Assembly: GCA_035340095.1 (NCBI GenBank)
Contig: DAORGN010000086.1
Location: 1 to 18,628, forward strand
Length of the DNA: 18,628 nucleotides
Direction: 5' to 3'
Source: JAEUKA01 sp035340095
GTDB lineage: Bacteria > Myxococcota_A > Polyangia > Palsa-1104 > JAEUJZ01
Position numbers and translations under genes: made by a program. Each line of letters begins with the position of its first letter. Position 1 is the first letter of the stretch. Below the pieces are notes generated by a model. That model had not been told where the DNA came from. It did no database searches and saw only the letters and a list, made by a program, of their open reading frames with translations. This document shows positions 5,235-12,674 of this stretch, piece by piece.

Positions 5235-6983
5235 ATGGCGCGCGTCCGCATCAGGTCGAACACTGCAGCTTCACCGGCCCCCCAATTGGTGGGCGCCGAT
5301 CGTGCTGCGTCGACGGAACGGCTCGGTGATGTGAGCCGGCTTTTGCGGGCGCGCAGCTTTTGGATCGACGGGGAAACGCCAGCCGCACAGCGGGTGCGCA
5401 GCAACTTGCAGTCAGGGCCGGCGCGGATCGATCGCGAAGCCGAGGCGTGGATTTCCACGGGCCGGTTGCCGTCGGATCGCGTCGGAATTGCGCTTGCGGA
5501 AGGCAGCGGGCTGCTTGGGCCGAATAGCTTTGGTTTTCTCAACAACGTCGACGGAATTGCGCCGCTTTCTGCCCCACTTGCCGAGCGTCCGCGCCTGGGC
5601 CGGGTGGCGCTGGTGGTTCCTCGTCGCGACGCGCTGCCGGAACTTGCGCCACTTTTGTCGTCACGGCTGCTCGGCGTGTCATGGCTTGTTTCGGTCGGCG
5701 ACGGTGATCCAGCGGAAGTGTTGCAGTTTCTTCAGCACGATCCCGCGACGGGAGGTCTGCTGGTTGCGCTCGGCAAAGGTGCGCGGCCCAGCAGCTTGCT
5801 CGACAGCTTGGTGGGAAAGCCGGCGGTGGTGTTGCTTTCGCCGAGTCAGCGTGACAGCGCGCTTTTGCGGGCGGTGTCGCGACGAGCGCTCGCGAAAGTG
5901 ACCTCGAGTTTTGAGGAGTGGCTGGCGCACGGTGCGCTTCTGGACGCTGGTTTTCCTTCGCAGCTTTCGCGGCCCGCGATGAGACGTGACAAAACAAGTG
6001 GCCGGCCCGCTTCTGTGATTGTGCTGGGGGCCGGTGCGGACTTGGTGCAGCGTGAGCTGTCCGCTTTGCACTGGCCACCGCCACTGCGGGTCGATGCAGA
6101 CGATGCAGATGCCGTCGCGCGGACGTTGGCCAAAGCGGCGGAACAGGCGGATCTGTTGATTCTGTGTGGCTCGCGCGATCAGCTTGCGGACGTGCGTCCC
6201 GCGCGCGCGGCCATCCTGCTGGAGCCGTCGGAGCGAGACAGGCTGCGGGCGCTGCTTCTGGCGATTCAATCAGTGACGACGCCGACGCTGCCGCATACGC
6301 CCGTCGTCGTGCGTCCTTTGCGCGATCGACTGGAAACCGTCTTGGCGGATTTGCCGCCGCCGCTGTACGTCGCTGGCGAAGTGGTAAGTCGCGAGCCGCT
6401 CGGGGATCACGACGTAAAGCGGCTGTTGGCGGCCTATGGCGTGCGGGTGTCACGGCAAGCGCCAGTCAACTCGACGACGTCGGCTCTGCGGGTGGTTGGC
6501 AAGCTGGGGACGCCGGTTTGGGTGCTGCCGGGACTCTTGCCGATGGACGACGTGAGCAAGCTGGCTGCGGCGGAAGCGCGCGACGGCGTGTTGTGCCAGA
6601 CGCAGGCCGAGGTCAAACGGCAGACGGCGCAGCTTCTGGAACGATGCGAGTGTGTGCTTCTGCGTGAGGTGCCGCCCAAAGGCCCGTCGCTGCGTGTGCA
6701 AGCAGTAAGCGAGCGCGGGGTCGGTCTGACGCTGCGAGTGTCTCCGGTCGGCGACGAAACGGGTAGCGAAGCGTGTCTTTTGCCGCTGCTTTCAGACGAA
6801 GCCCAAGCGGTGGCGCGTTCGTTTGTGCCCGACGAAGATGCGTCGCAGCTTGAATCCTTGGCGCAGCTTTTGGGACAGATTGCCGTCTGCTTCGAGTCGC
6901 AAAACATCGAAGGCGATCTGCTGATTCGGCTCGCGGATGAACCGCTCGTGGTGCAAGCCGCGGGCGTGCTTTTGCGCGGCTAA
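5235..6983 (+). CDS. degenerate ADP-forming acyl-CoA synthetase (ACD/Pat-like fold), probable pseudoenzyme
   Basis: The 582 residues follow the domain order of NDP-forming acyl-CoA synthetases. First comes a shortened CoA-binding Rossmann remnant (about 38-75), then GLLGPNSFGFLNNVDG (92-107, the family's GPNxxG motif). Next is a succinyl-CoA-ligase-like domain, GRVALVVPRRDALPE to KPAVVLLS, containing VSVGDGD (152-158). A second such domain with VIVLGAGADL follows. From about 382 there is an ATP-grasp_5-like region beginning HDVKRLLAAYGVRVS. Key parts are altered. The phospho-histidine motif SHTGAL reads SRRALA (215-220), putting Arg216 in place of His. The usual SQSGALG is VVPRRDALP. The ATP-grasp lysine and HKSD-like loop are replaced by VLPGLLPMDDV (430-440). 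The El-D-NP motif near the end is absent. So acyl-CoA/ADP chemistry is unlikely, although the fold seems kept. GGAG precedes the ATG by nine bases. It ends the operon, and its TAA overlaps the stop of the convergent gene. Confidence 0.7.
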   Translation: MARVRIRSNTAASPAPQLVGADRAASTERLGDVSRLLRARSFWIDGETPAAQRVRSNLQSGPARIDREAEAWISTGRLPSDRVGIALAEGSGLLGPNSFGFLNNVDGIAPLSAPLAERPRLGRVALVVPRRDALPELAPLLSSRLLGVSWLVSVGDGDPAEVLQFLQHDPATGGLLVALGKGARPSSLLDSLVGKPAVVLLSPSQRDSALLRAVSRRALAKVTSSFEEWLAHGALLDAGFPSQLSRPAMRRDKTSGRPASVIVLGAGADLVQRELSALHWPPPLRVDADDADAVARTLAKAAEQADLLILCGSRDQLADVRPARAAILLEPSERDRLRALLLAIQSVTTPTLPHTPVVVRPLRDRLETVLADLPPPLYVAGEVVSREPLGDHDVKRLLAAYGVRVSRQAPVNSTTSALRVVGKLGTPVWVLPGLLPMDDVSKLAAAEARDGVLCQTQAEVKRQTAQLLERCECVLLREVPPKGPSLRVQAVSERGVGLTLRVSPVGDETGSEACLLPLLSDEAQAVARSFVPDEDASQLESLAQLLGQIAVCFESQNIEGDLLIRLADEPLVVQAAGVLLRG

Positions 6984-7918
6984 GCAGTCACCAAGCAGAC
7001 GACACCAGCGACGGTGACAAGGATTGCCAGCACGCGCCGCAGGTTGAGCGTTTCCGTGCCCAACAGCACACCGATCGGCACGGAAAACAAGGGCGACAGG
7101 GCGGCCAGTGGTGCCGCGATGCTCAGGTCGGTGTGGGTCATCGCAAAGACAAAGATCGAGCTGCCGATAAACGCCTCGAGGAGAACCGCCGGGGCAAAGC
7201 GGCCCATTTCTTTCGGTGAGAGCAGCAGCCGTTCGCCCTCGCTCGCTTTCGGTCCCAGTCGACGGTAGCGTCCAAGCCAAATCACCCCGAGGCCAATCGT
7301 CGCCAGGAAATAGCGGTAGCCGTTTACGACAAAAGGTGCGACGCCGAGCCCGCCACGACGGACCGAATAGGTGTTGCCGGCCCAAAACAGCGACGTCAAA
7401 AGCGCGAGCAGCACACCAACGAGACGGTTGTTTTTGTTCGTCTGCGTTGCTTGCGCCCCGCGCTCCGCCGCTTGCAGAAGCACCAGCCAGATGACACCCG
7501 CCACGCAGAGCAGCGTGCCGAGCAGTCGCTGTCCACCGACGGGTTCACCGAGCGTCAGCGCACCAAACAGCGTCGCCCAGGCCGGATAGATCGATCCAAT
7601 CGCCAGTGCCGTCGGTGTGCCGAGCCGAAGCGCGGCAGTGTAAAACATCGAATCGCCCAGCCCGTAAGAGCAGATCACCGACAGCGAAAGCCAGCCCAGG
7701 TGTTTGGGCGAAAGCGCCGAAATGCCGTCGCTGCCGACAGTCAGAAGCGTTGCAACAAAGAAGATCGGGGTGGCAATGGCGGCCCGCGTCAGGTTTACCT
7801 CAAGCGCACCGACGCGACCGGCTTGCCGGGTATACACCGACGATCCGATCGCCCACGCGAGCGAACTGAGCAGGGCGCACAAAGGCCCGAGCAGGGTGGA
7901 TGGTTCGGAAAAAGTCAT
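6980..7918 (-). CDS. EamA/DMT-superfamily transporter
   Basis: This 312-residue protein has about ten hydrophobic segments in two homologous halves, the two EamA repeats. The first half runs from LCALLSSLAWAIGSSVYTRQ to LGTLLCVAGVIWLVLL and contains PTALAIGSIYPAWATLFGAL. The second starts VGVLLALLTSLFWAGNTY and ends SPLFSVPIGVLLGTE plus a last helix with ILVTVAGVVCLV. The length and the short Arg/Lys-containing loop between halves fit the drug/metabolite transporter superfamily. These are inner-membrane carriers or exporters of small metabolites; the substrate cannot be read from sequence. Its ATG overlaps the TGA of hrpB by four bases, so it is likely co-translated with hrpB. Its TAG stop overlaps the TAA of the convergent operon, leaving no room for a terminator between them. 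Confidence 0.9.
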   Translation of the reverse strand: MTFSEPSTLLGPLCALLSSLAWAIGSSVYTRQAGRVGALEVNLTRAAIATPIFFVATLLTVGSDGISALSPKHLGWLSLSVICSYGLGDSMFYTAALRLGTPTALAIGSIYPAWATLFGALTLGEPVGGQRLLGTLLCVAGVIWLVLLQAAERGAQATQTNKNNRLVGVLLALLTSLFWAGNTYSVRRGGLGVAPFVVNGYRYFLATIGLGVIWLGRYRRLGPKASEGERLLLSPKEMGRFAPAVLLEAFIGSSIFVFAMTHTDLSIAAPLAALSPLFSVPIGVLLGTETLNLRRVLAILVTVAGVVCLVTA

Positions 7919-10623
7919 CGCGGCGGTCGTGGTCCTTTGGGCTGCGGTGGCTCAGCGGTCAGCGGATCTTCCGGCCACGCATGCCGTGGATATTTTCGCA
8001 TCAGTTCGCGGCGAATGGTTGGGTAATGGCGTGCCCAAAAACCGCGCAGATCCGTCGTGACCTGCACCGCGCGCTGGTTTGGCGCGAGCAGATGAATCAC
8101 CAGCGGCAGGCGTCCTTGCGCCAGCTTGGGACCGTCGGACATGCCAAAAAAATCCTGCAAACGTGACTCGATAAACGGCGGTTGATTGGCAACGTAGTGG
8201 ATGCGCGTGCGCCGACCGCCTGGGAGCTTGATCGAATCGGGCAAATGCTCTTCCAACAAACGGCCAATCTGGGTCGGGCTCGACGGAGTGTCTTTGCACA
8301 GCGCCGAAAGTACCGCCGCTTGGAGCGAATCGCTCCGCAGCTCTGCCAAGCTGGTCTTTCCGACGCACAATCCGACGATCGCGGCTTGCTGGTGCGTTTC
8401 GTTTGGCATCGGCAGACCGAGCTCTGGATACGTGGCGACGAGCACGCTCAAGCGTGACAGAAGACCGGCGACTTTTTCACCGTCGGAAAAGATGTTTTCT
8501 GCGTCAGCAGTTGCGCGTTCACTGAGCATTGCCAGCACTTTGCCGTCTGTGGCGGCGGCTGGAACACGGCTTTCATCGAGCACGAGCTGACCGAAGCGAA
8601 GCTTGGTGCTGCGTTCGACCTGACCGGCAGTCCCATTCCATGTCAGATCGTCCTGCTCGACGAGAAAGTCACCGGGCACATCGAGCAGCCAGTCTGGCGA
8701 AATCGCGCTCAGCAGGCGCGCCACCGGGGCGGTTTGACCGCCGCGCTCCTCGACATCGACCAAAACCAGCCACTCGGCGTCGCGGACCAGGCTCTGTTCC
8801 GACTGCTGTGCCGATCCTCCCGACGCCAAGACCAGCTCGCTGGATTCCCCGCTTGGTTTTTTCCGCCGTCGTGCCACGCGATCCGGAAATCCGAGCAGCA
8901 CTGCGCGTTCGAGCGTTTGCTCTCGCTCAGCGACCGACAAGCGGTGCGGCTTGGCAAACTGCTTCGCCCGATCGACAAGCTGGCGACGGGCGCGATCGAC
9001 CCGCACGAGGGTGTCGGCATCCAGACCTTCACGCGAGAGAGACGGACGCGAAAACCGCACCGACTCGGCAAAACGAAAGCGATCCAGCCGATGGGTCAGA
9101 TCGGAACGCTCGCTCGAAGCGGCTTTGTCCCGATGCGGGTCTTTCAAAAATGCGCGGCCATTTTGCAAAATGTCGCGTTCGCTCAGCAGCGCCGCCACCA
9201 CCGCCGCATCGTCGATGATGCCGCTCTCCGCGCCCGCCAGCAGCAGACGCGCCAAGCGGGGATGCAGCGGCAACTGGGTCAGTTTCCATCCGATGTCCGT
9301 CAGCCGCGATCCATCCGTTTTGGCTGTCGTTGCCCCGATGCATGAAAGCAGCGACTCCGCGGCATCGACCATTTTTTGTGGCAGCGGATCCAGGAAGCTC
9401 ACGTCGCCTGGGCGCAGACCCAGCGCGTGCAGTAGAAGCAGCGGTTCCGACAGATCCATGCGGAGGATTTCGGGGCTGTCGAACGCGGGCCGCAGATCGT
9501 GATCGTGCTTGGTGTAAAGCCGTAGGCAGCGTCCTGGCTGGGTTCGTCCGGCCCGACCCGCTCTTTGCGTCGCAGAGGCTCGGCTGATCGGAACCACTTT
9601 CAGCGTCGGCAGCCCCGACCAGTGATCATATCCGGCTTGGCGGTGCAGACCGCTGTCGATGACCACCGTCACGCCATCAATCGTCAGCGACGTTTCGGCA
9701 AGGTTCGTCGACAAAATCACCCGACGGGGCGCACTCGGGGGCCGCGGCGCCACCACTTGTCGCTGTTCGGCCAGGCTGAGATCGCCATGCAGTGGCAAGA
9801 TGTCGAGCCCAAACTGGGGTTCCAGCTCGCTGAGCGCTTCCTGACAGCGACGGATTTCTGCGCTGCCGGGCAGAAACACCAAGATGTCACCTTGCCGGCG
9901 CGCGGTGTCGTTTTGCGGCGACAGCTTTTCTTTTTGCACCACCTCGCGGACCGCCCGTCGAACTTGCTTGGGCAACGGTTCGTCGGTGGGCAGCGGCAGA
10001 TACTCAATGTCGACGGGAAATGACTTGCCTTGGCTTTCGATGAGCGGACACTGGCCCAGAAACTCGGCGACTTTGGTGGTGTGTAACGTCGCGGACATTG
10101 CGCACAGTCGCAAGTCCGGGCGGCTCGTCCGCTGAAGCCGCACAAGCAGCGCCAGCAGCAGGTCCGTCTGGTAGTGACGTTCGTGAAATTCATCGAACAC
10201 CACCAGTTTGACCGTCGGAAGTAGCGGATCCGACGCCAGCTGCCGGAGCAACACCCCTTCGGTGACAAAGCGCAGCCGCGTCGCCGCACTTGTGATCGAT
10301 TCAAAGCGAAGCTGCACACCGACGGTCTGACCCAGCGATTCGCCCAGTTCCTCGGCGACGCGCAGCGCCGAAAGCTGCGCGGCAATTCGGCGTGGCTCCA
10401 GCACCACGATTTCCCCATCGGAAATCAGCGACAAAAGCGCCTGGGGCACCCGCGTCGTCTTGCCAGCACCCGGCGGCGCAGCAATCACCAGGTTGGGCGT
10501 CTCGCTAAGCCTCGCGACGATTTCGGGCAGCAGCGGATCGATCGGCAGCGGCTCCCGCGGATGCGGCAGCAAGGCATGCGAAATCGGAGAGGTGGGCAGC
10601 GGCGGGGACGGCGAAGCAGACAT
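7915..10623 (-). CDS. hrpB: ATP-dependent helicase HrpB (DEAH/RHA family)
   Basis: All core superfamily 2 motifs of a DEAH-type helicase can be read in this 902-residue protein: GAGKTT (52-57, Walker A), PRRIAA (77-82), DEFHER (144-149, the DEAH-box equivalent), SAT (177-179), STNLAETS (305-312) and QRAGRAGR (353-360). The C-terminal part ends with LAPNQRAVQVTTDLRGFW, then HYPTIRRELMRKYPRHAWPEDP. That is the HrpB-specific C-terminal signature, which separates it from HrpA. The family member in E. coli is about 810 residues, so this one is somewhat longer. HrpB is a predicted RNA helicase, and its physiological role is not settled. AGGAG lies three to five bases before the ATG at 10623 (complement of 10627-10631), which supports the start. 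It lies downstream of the gamma-glutamyltranspeptidase gene and overlaps the EamA gene. Confidence 0.95.
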   Translation of the reverse strand: MSASPSPPLPTSPISHALLPHPREPLPIDPLLPEIVARLSETPNLVIAAPPGAGKTTRVPQALLSLISDGEIVVLEPRRIAAQLSALRVAEELGESLGQTVGVQLRFESITSAATRLRFVTEGVLLRQLASDPLLPTVKLVVFDEFHERHYQTDLLLALLVRLQRTSRPDLRLCAMSATLHTTKVAEFLGQCPLIESQGKSFPVDIEYLPLPTDEPLPKQVRRAVREVVQKEKLSPQNDTARRQGDILVFLPGSAEIRRCQEALSELEPQFGLDILPLHGDLSLAEQRQVVAPRPPSAPRRVILSTNLAETSLTIDGVTVVIDSGLHRQAGYDHWSGLPTLKVVPISRASATQRAGRAGRTQPGRCLRLYTKHDHDLRPAFDSPEILRMDLSEPLLLLHALGLRPGDVSFLDPLPQKMVDAAESLLSCIGATTAKTDGSRLTDIGWKLTQLPLHPRLARLLLAGAESGIIDDAAVVAALLSERDILQNGRAFLKDPHRDKAASSERSDLTHRLDRFRFAESVRFSRPSLSREGLDADTLVRVDRARRQLVDRAKQFAKPHRLSVAEREQTLERAVLLGFPDRVARRRKKPSGESSELVLASGGSAQQSEQSLVRDAEWLVLVDVEERGGQTAPVARLLSAISPDWLLDVPGDFLVEQDDLTWNGTAGQVERSTKLRFGQLVLDESRVPAAATDGKVLAMLSERATADAENIFSDGEKVAGLLSRLSVLVATYPELGLPMPNETHQQAAIVGLCVGKTSLAELRSDSLQAAVLSALCKDTPSSPTQIGRLLEEHLPDSIKLPGGRRTRIHYVANQPPFIESRLQDFFGMSDGPKLAQGRLPLVIHLLAPNQRAVQVTTDLRGFWARHYPTIRRELMRKYPRHAWPEDPLTAEPPQPKGPRPPR

Positions 10624-10650
10624 CGGCTCCTGCGAAACAAGAAACGGCGC

Positions 10651-10679
10651 ACCATACTGCCGTCAGCGGCTTGGGTAAA
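10651..10679 (-). promoter_or_regulatory. candidate promoter for hrpB-eamA
   Basis: On the - strand TTTACC (complement of 10674-10679) and TATGGT (complement of 10651-10656) are separated by exactly 17 bases. Each matches the sigma-70 -35/-10 consensus at four of six positions. Transcription would start about 20 bases before the hrpB ATG. The -35 overlaps a small CGGCTT/AAGCCG inverted repeat (10667-10672, 10678-10683). The boxes are modest and could be chance. Confidence 0.3.
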
Positions 10680-10723
10680 GCCGGGCAACGCAGTGCGTCA
10701 CAAAAACGCCCAAGTCGCCGAGG

Positions 10724-12484
10724 TTAGCGAGCAGAAGTCGCGGGCTTGCCCCCTTTGCGCGGATCGCTCGCCGCCGAAAAACTGGCGGGTTTTCCGTCGC
10801 GGGCAGGGTGATACACGACCACTTGCACGGCGGTTTCGAGCGGCGCTGGGGTGACGACCAGCTTGTGTCCGCGCTGGCTCAGCCTCTCGCGCACGTCGGC
10901 GGGCACTTCTGGTTCGACCAGCACGTTGTCGGGCAGAAACTGTGCGTGGATGCGCGGCGACGAGACTGCCGCTTCAGCTTCCATGCCAAAGTCGATCAGG
11001 TTGATCAGCGTCTGCACGACTCCGGTGACGATGGTCGGTCCGCCCGAGCCTCCCGCGCAGTACACCGAACCGTCGGGCCCAACCGCAATGAGCGGTGTCA
11101 TGCTCGACGCGGGGCGCTTGCCCGGTGCCACGAGGTTTGCTTCATCGCCGACCAGACCGAATGCATTTTCCGTCGCTGGTTTGGCGGTAAAATCATCCAT
11201 TTGGTTGTTGAGCAGCACGCCGCTCTTTGCGCCGACGACCCTGGCGCCAAATGACAGGTTCACCGTCGTGGTCAGCGCTGCGGCATTGCCATTCCGATCG
11301 ATCACGCACAGGTGGCTGGTGCCTTTGTCGCGCGGGGGGGACAGGGGCTTGTCGGTGCCGGGCCGACCGTAGCTCGACGGTGGCAGCACGCGATCGGCCA
11401 AGATCGTGGCAGCGCGGCCTTTTGCATACTCGGTGCTCGCGAGTTCTGCGACGGGGATGTTGGTAAATGCCGGATCGCCATGGAGCTTTGCGCGATCGGC
11501 AAAGGCGTGCTTAAACGCCTCGATGGTGTCGTGCAGCGTGGCCGATGCTGCTGGTCCCTGCGCGAGCGGCGGCCTGGCATCGAGTATCTGCAGCGCTTCG
11601 ATCGCCGTGATTCCCCCAGCGGGGGGCGGCATTACGAAGACCTGATGGTTGCGGTAGCGGCCAGCGATCGGCGTGCGGACGATCGGCTTGTAGCTTGTCA
11701 AATCGTCGGCTTGCAAAAGTCCGCCGGCCTGCCGGTTCGCGGTGATGAGATCGTCGCCAATCGAGCCCGGAGTTGTCTTGTAAAAAGCCAAAAAACCTTC
11801 TTGTCCGAGGATGCGCAGCGTTCCTGCCAGCTCGGGGCGACGCACGGTCTGTCCGACGGTGAGAATCTTGCCTTGCGGTGCCAAAAAGCTGCGCAGCGGA
11901 TGATCGTCGGCCAGCTTCGGTACCACCATCGAGGCACTGCGTGCCAGGTGCTTTCCGACGGGAAATCCTTTGTCAGCCAGCCGCAGCGCTGGCGCTATCA
12001 CTTGTCCGGGCTTGAATGTCCCCCACTCGCGCAGTGCGTGCGCCAGACCGGCGGGCTCGGCGGGAACAGCGACGGCCAAGCCACCCCAGCGGGATCGCTC
12101 GGGCACCGCTTTCCCTGTCGCTGCATCCAAAAACATGTCTCGGCTGGCTTGTTTGGGCGCGACCTCACGGAAGTCCAGTGCTGCGACCGTCCCATCGGCT
12201 TTGCGCACAAGCAGAAAACCGCCACCACCCAGACCGGAGCCCGCCGGTTGGACCACTCCGAGTGCGAGCGCGGTGGCAATTGCCGCATCGACCGCATTGC
12301 CGCCCTGCGCAAGGATTTCGGCGCCGGCCTGGGATGCCAGCTCGTGATCGGCTGCCACTGCGCCGCTACTTCCGGTGACGGTGTGTGGATAAGCGGCTTG
12401 TGGCGACGCCTCACTTCCGAAAAGCGCGCTGAGCAGAGCGGCACAGACAAGCCGTGGGCGCCGGAATTTTCGACGTGAATACAT
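10724..12484 (-). CDS. ggt: gamma-glutamyltranspeptidase, exported
   Basis: This Ntn-hydrolase cleaves or transfers the gamma-glutamyl group of glutathione and related compounds after splitting itself into large and small subunits. From the ATG at 12484 it has 586 residues, the normal size. Seen: ANGVDAAIATAL-type segment (GGNAVDAAIATAL), GSGLGGGGF, DFREVAP (whose Arg binds the substrate carboxylate in known members), the autoprocessing/nucleophile Thr388 in GTSHLCVID, NLSFGARVV, LNNQMDDF, and the oxyanion-region GSGGPTIVTGVVQTL. The N-terminus MYSRRKFRRP followed by LVCAALLSALFG is a signal peptide; SRRKF resembles a twin-arginine motif. The frame is open back to 12592, and ATGs at 12511 and 12592 are alternatives; none has a convincing ribosome-binding site. 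I chose 12484 because it gives the cleanest signal peptide. It is probably periplasmic or extracellular. Confidence 0.94.
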   Translation of the reverse strand: MYSRRKFRRPRLVCAALLSALFGSEASPQAAYPHTVTGSSGAVAADHELASQAGAEILAQGGNAVDAAIATALALGVVQPAGSGLGGGGFLLVRKADGTVAALDFREVAPKQASRDMFLDAATGKAVPERSRWGGLAVAVPAEPAGLAHALREWGTFKPGQVIAPALRLADKGFPVGKHLARSASMVVPKLADDHPLRSFLAPQGKILTVGQTVRRPELAGTLRILGQEGFLAFYKTTPGSIGDDLITANRQAGGLLQADDLTSYKPIVRTPIAGRYRNHQVFVMPPPAGGITAIEALQILDARPPLAQGPAASATLHDTIEAFKHAFADRAKLHGDPAFTNIPVAELASTEYAKGRAATILADRVLPPSSYGRPGTDKPLSPPRDKGTSHLCVIDRNGNAAALTTTVNLSFGARVVGAKSGVLLNNQMDDFTAKPATENAFGLVGDEANLVAPGKRPASSMTPLIAVGPDGSVYCAGGSGGPTIVTGVVQTLINLIDFGMEAEAAVSSPRIHAQFLPDNVLVEPEVPADVRERLSQRGHKLVVTPAPLETAVQVVVYHPARDGKPASFSAASDPRKGGKPATSAR

Positions 12485-12674
12485 ATGGTTCAACGAAAAA
12501 ATGTGAGTCATGTTATTGTTTTTTATCGCCTCTATTGGCTTGTCTGCGATCCAGGGGGTGGGGTTGGCGTCGCGCCAGCTCATTTCTCCCATACAAGTTA
12601 CGACAGGGAAGCTGGTTTACACAAAGACGGAAGAGCAGTGAGCGGTAGAGCGCAATCCTCGATTGGGAGCAAAG
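12485..12674. promoter_or_regulatory. divergent upstream region of ggt and the PilZ-PEGA gene
   Basis: These 190 bases hold the control signals of two divergent genes. The ggt-proximal side (about 12490-12535) is AT-rich compared with its surroundings, with runs of A and T and a TGAGTCA near-palindrome (12504-12510). I found no -35/-10 pair good enough to call on either strand. No additional gene is seen. Confidence 0.3.
12665..12669 (+). promoter_or_regulatory. ribosome-binding site GGGAG that sets the PilZ-PEGA start
   Basis: GGGAG lies five bases before the ATG at 12675. It overlaps the in-frame TTG at 12663, so that TTG cannot be the start it serves. This favours the ATG. Confidence 0.65.
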
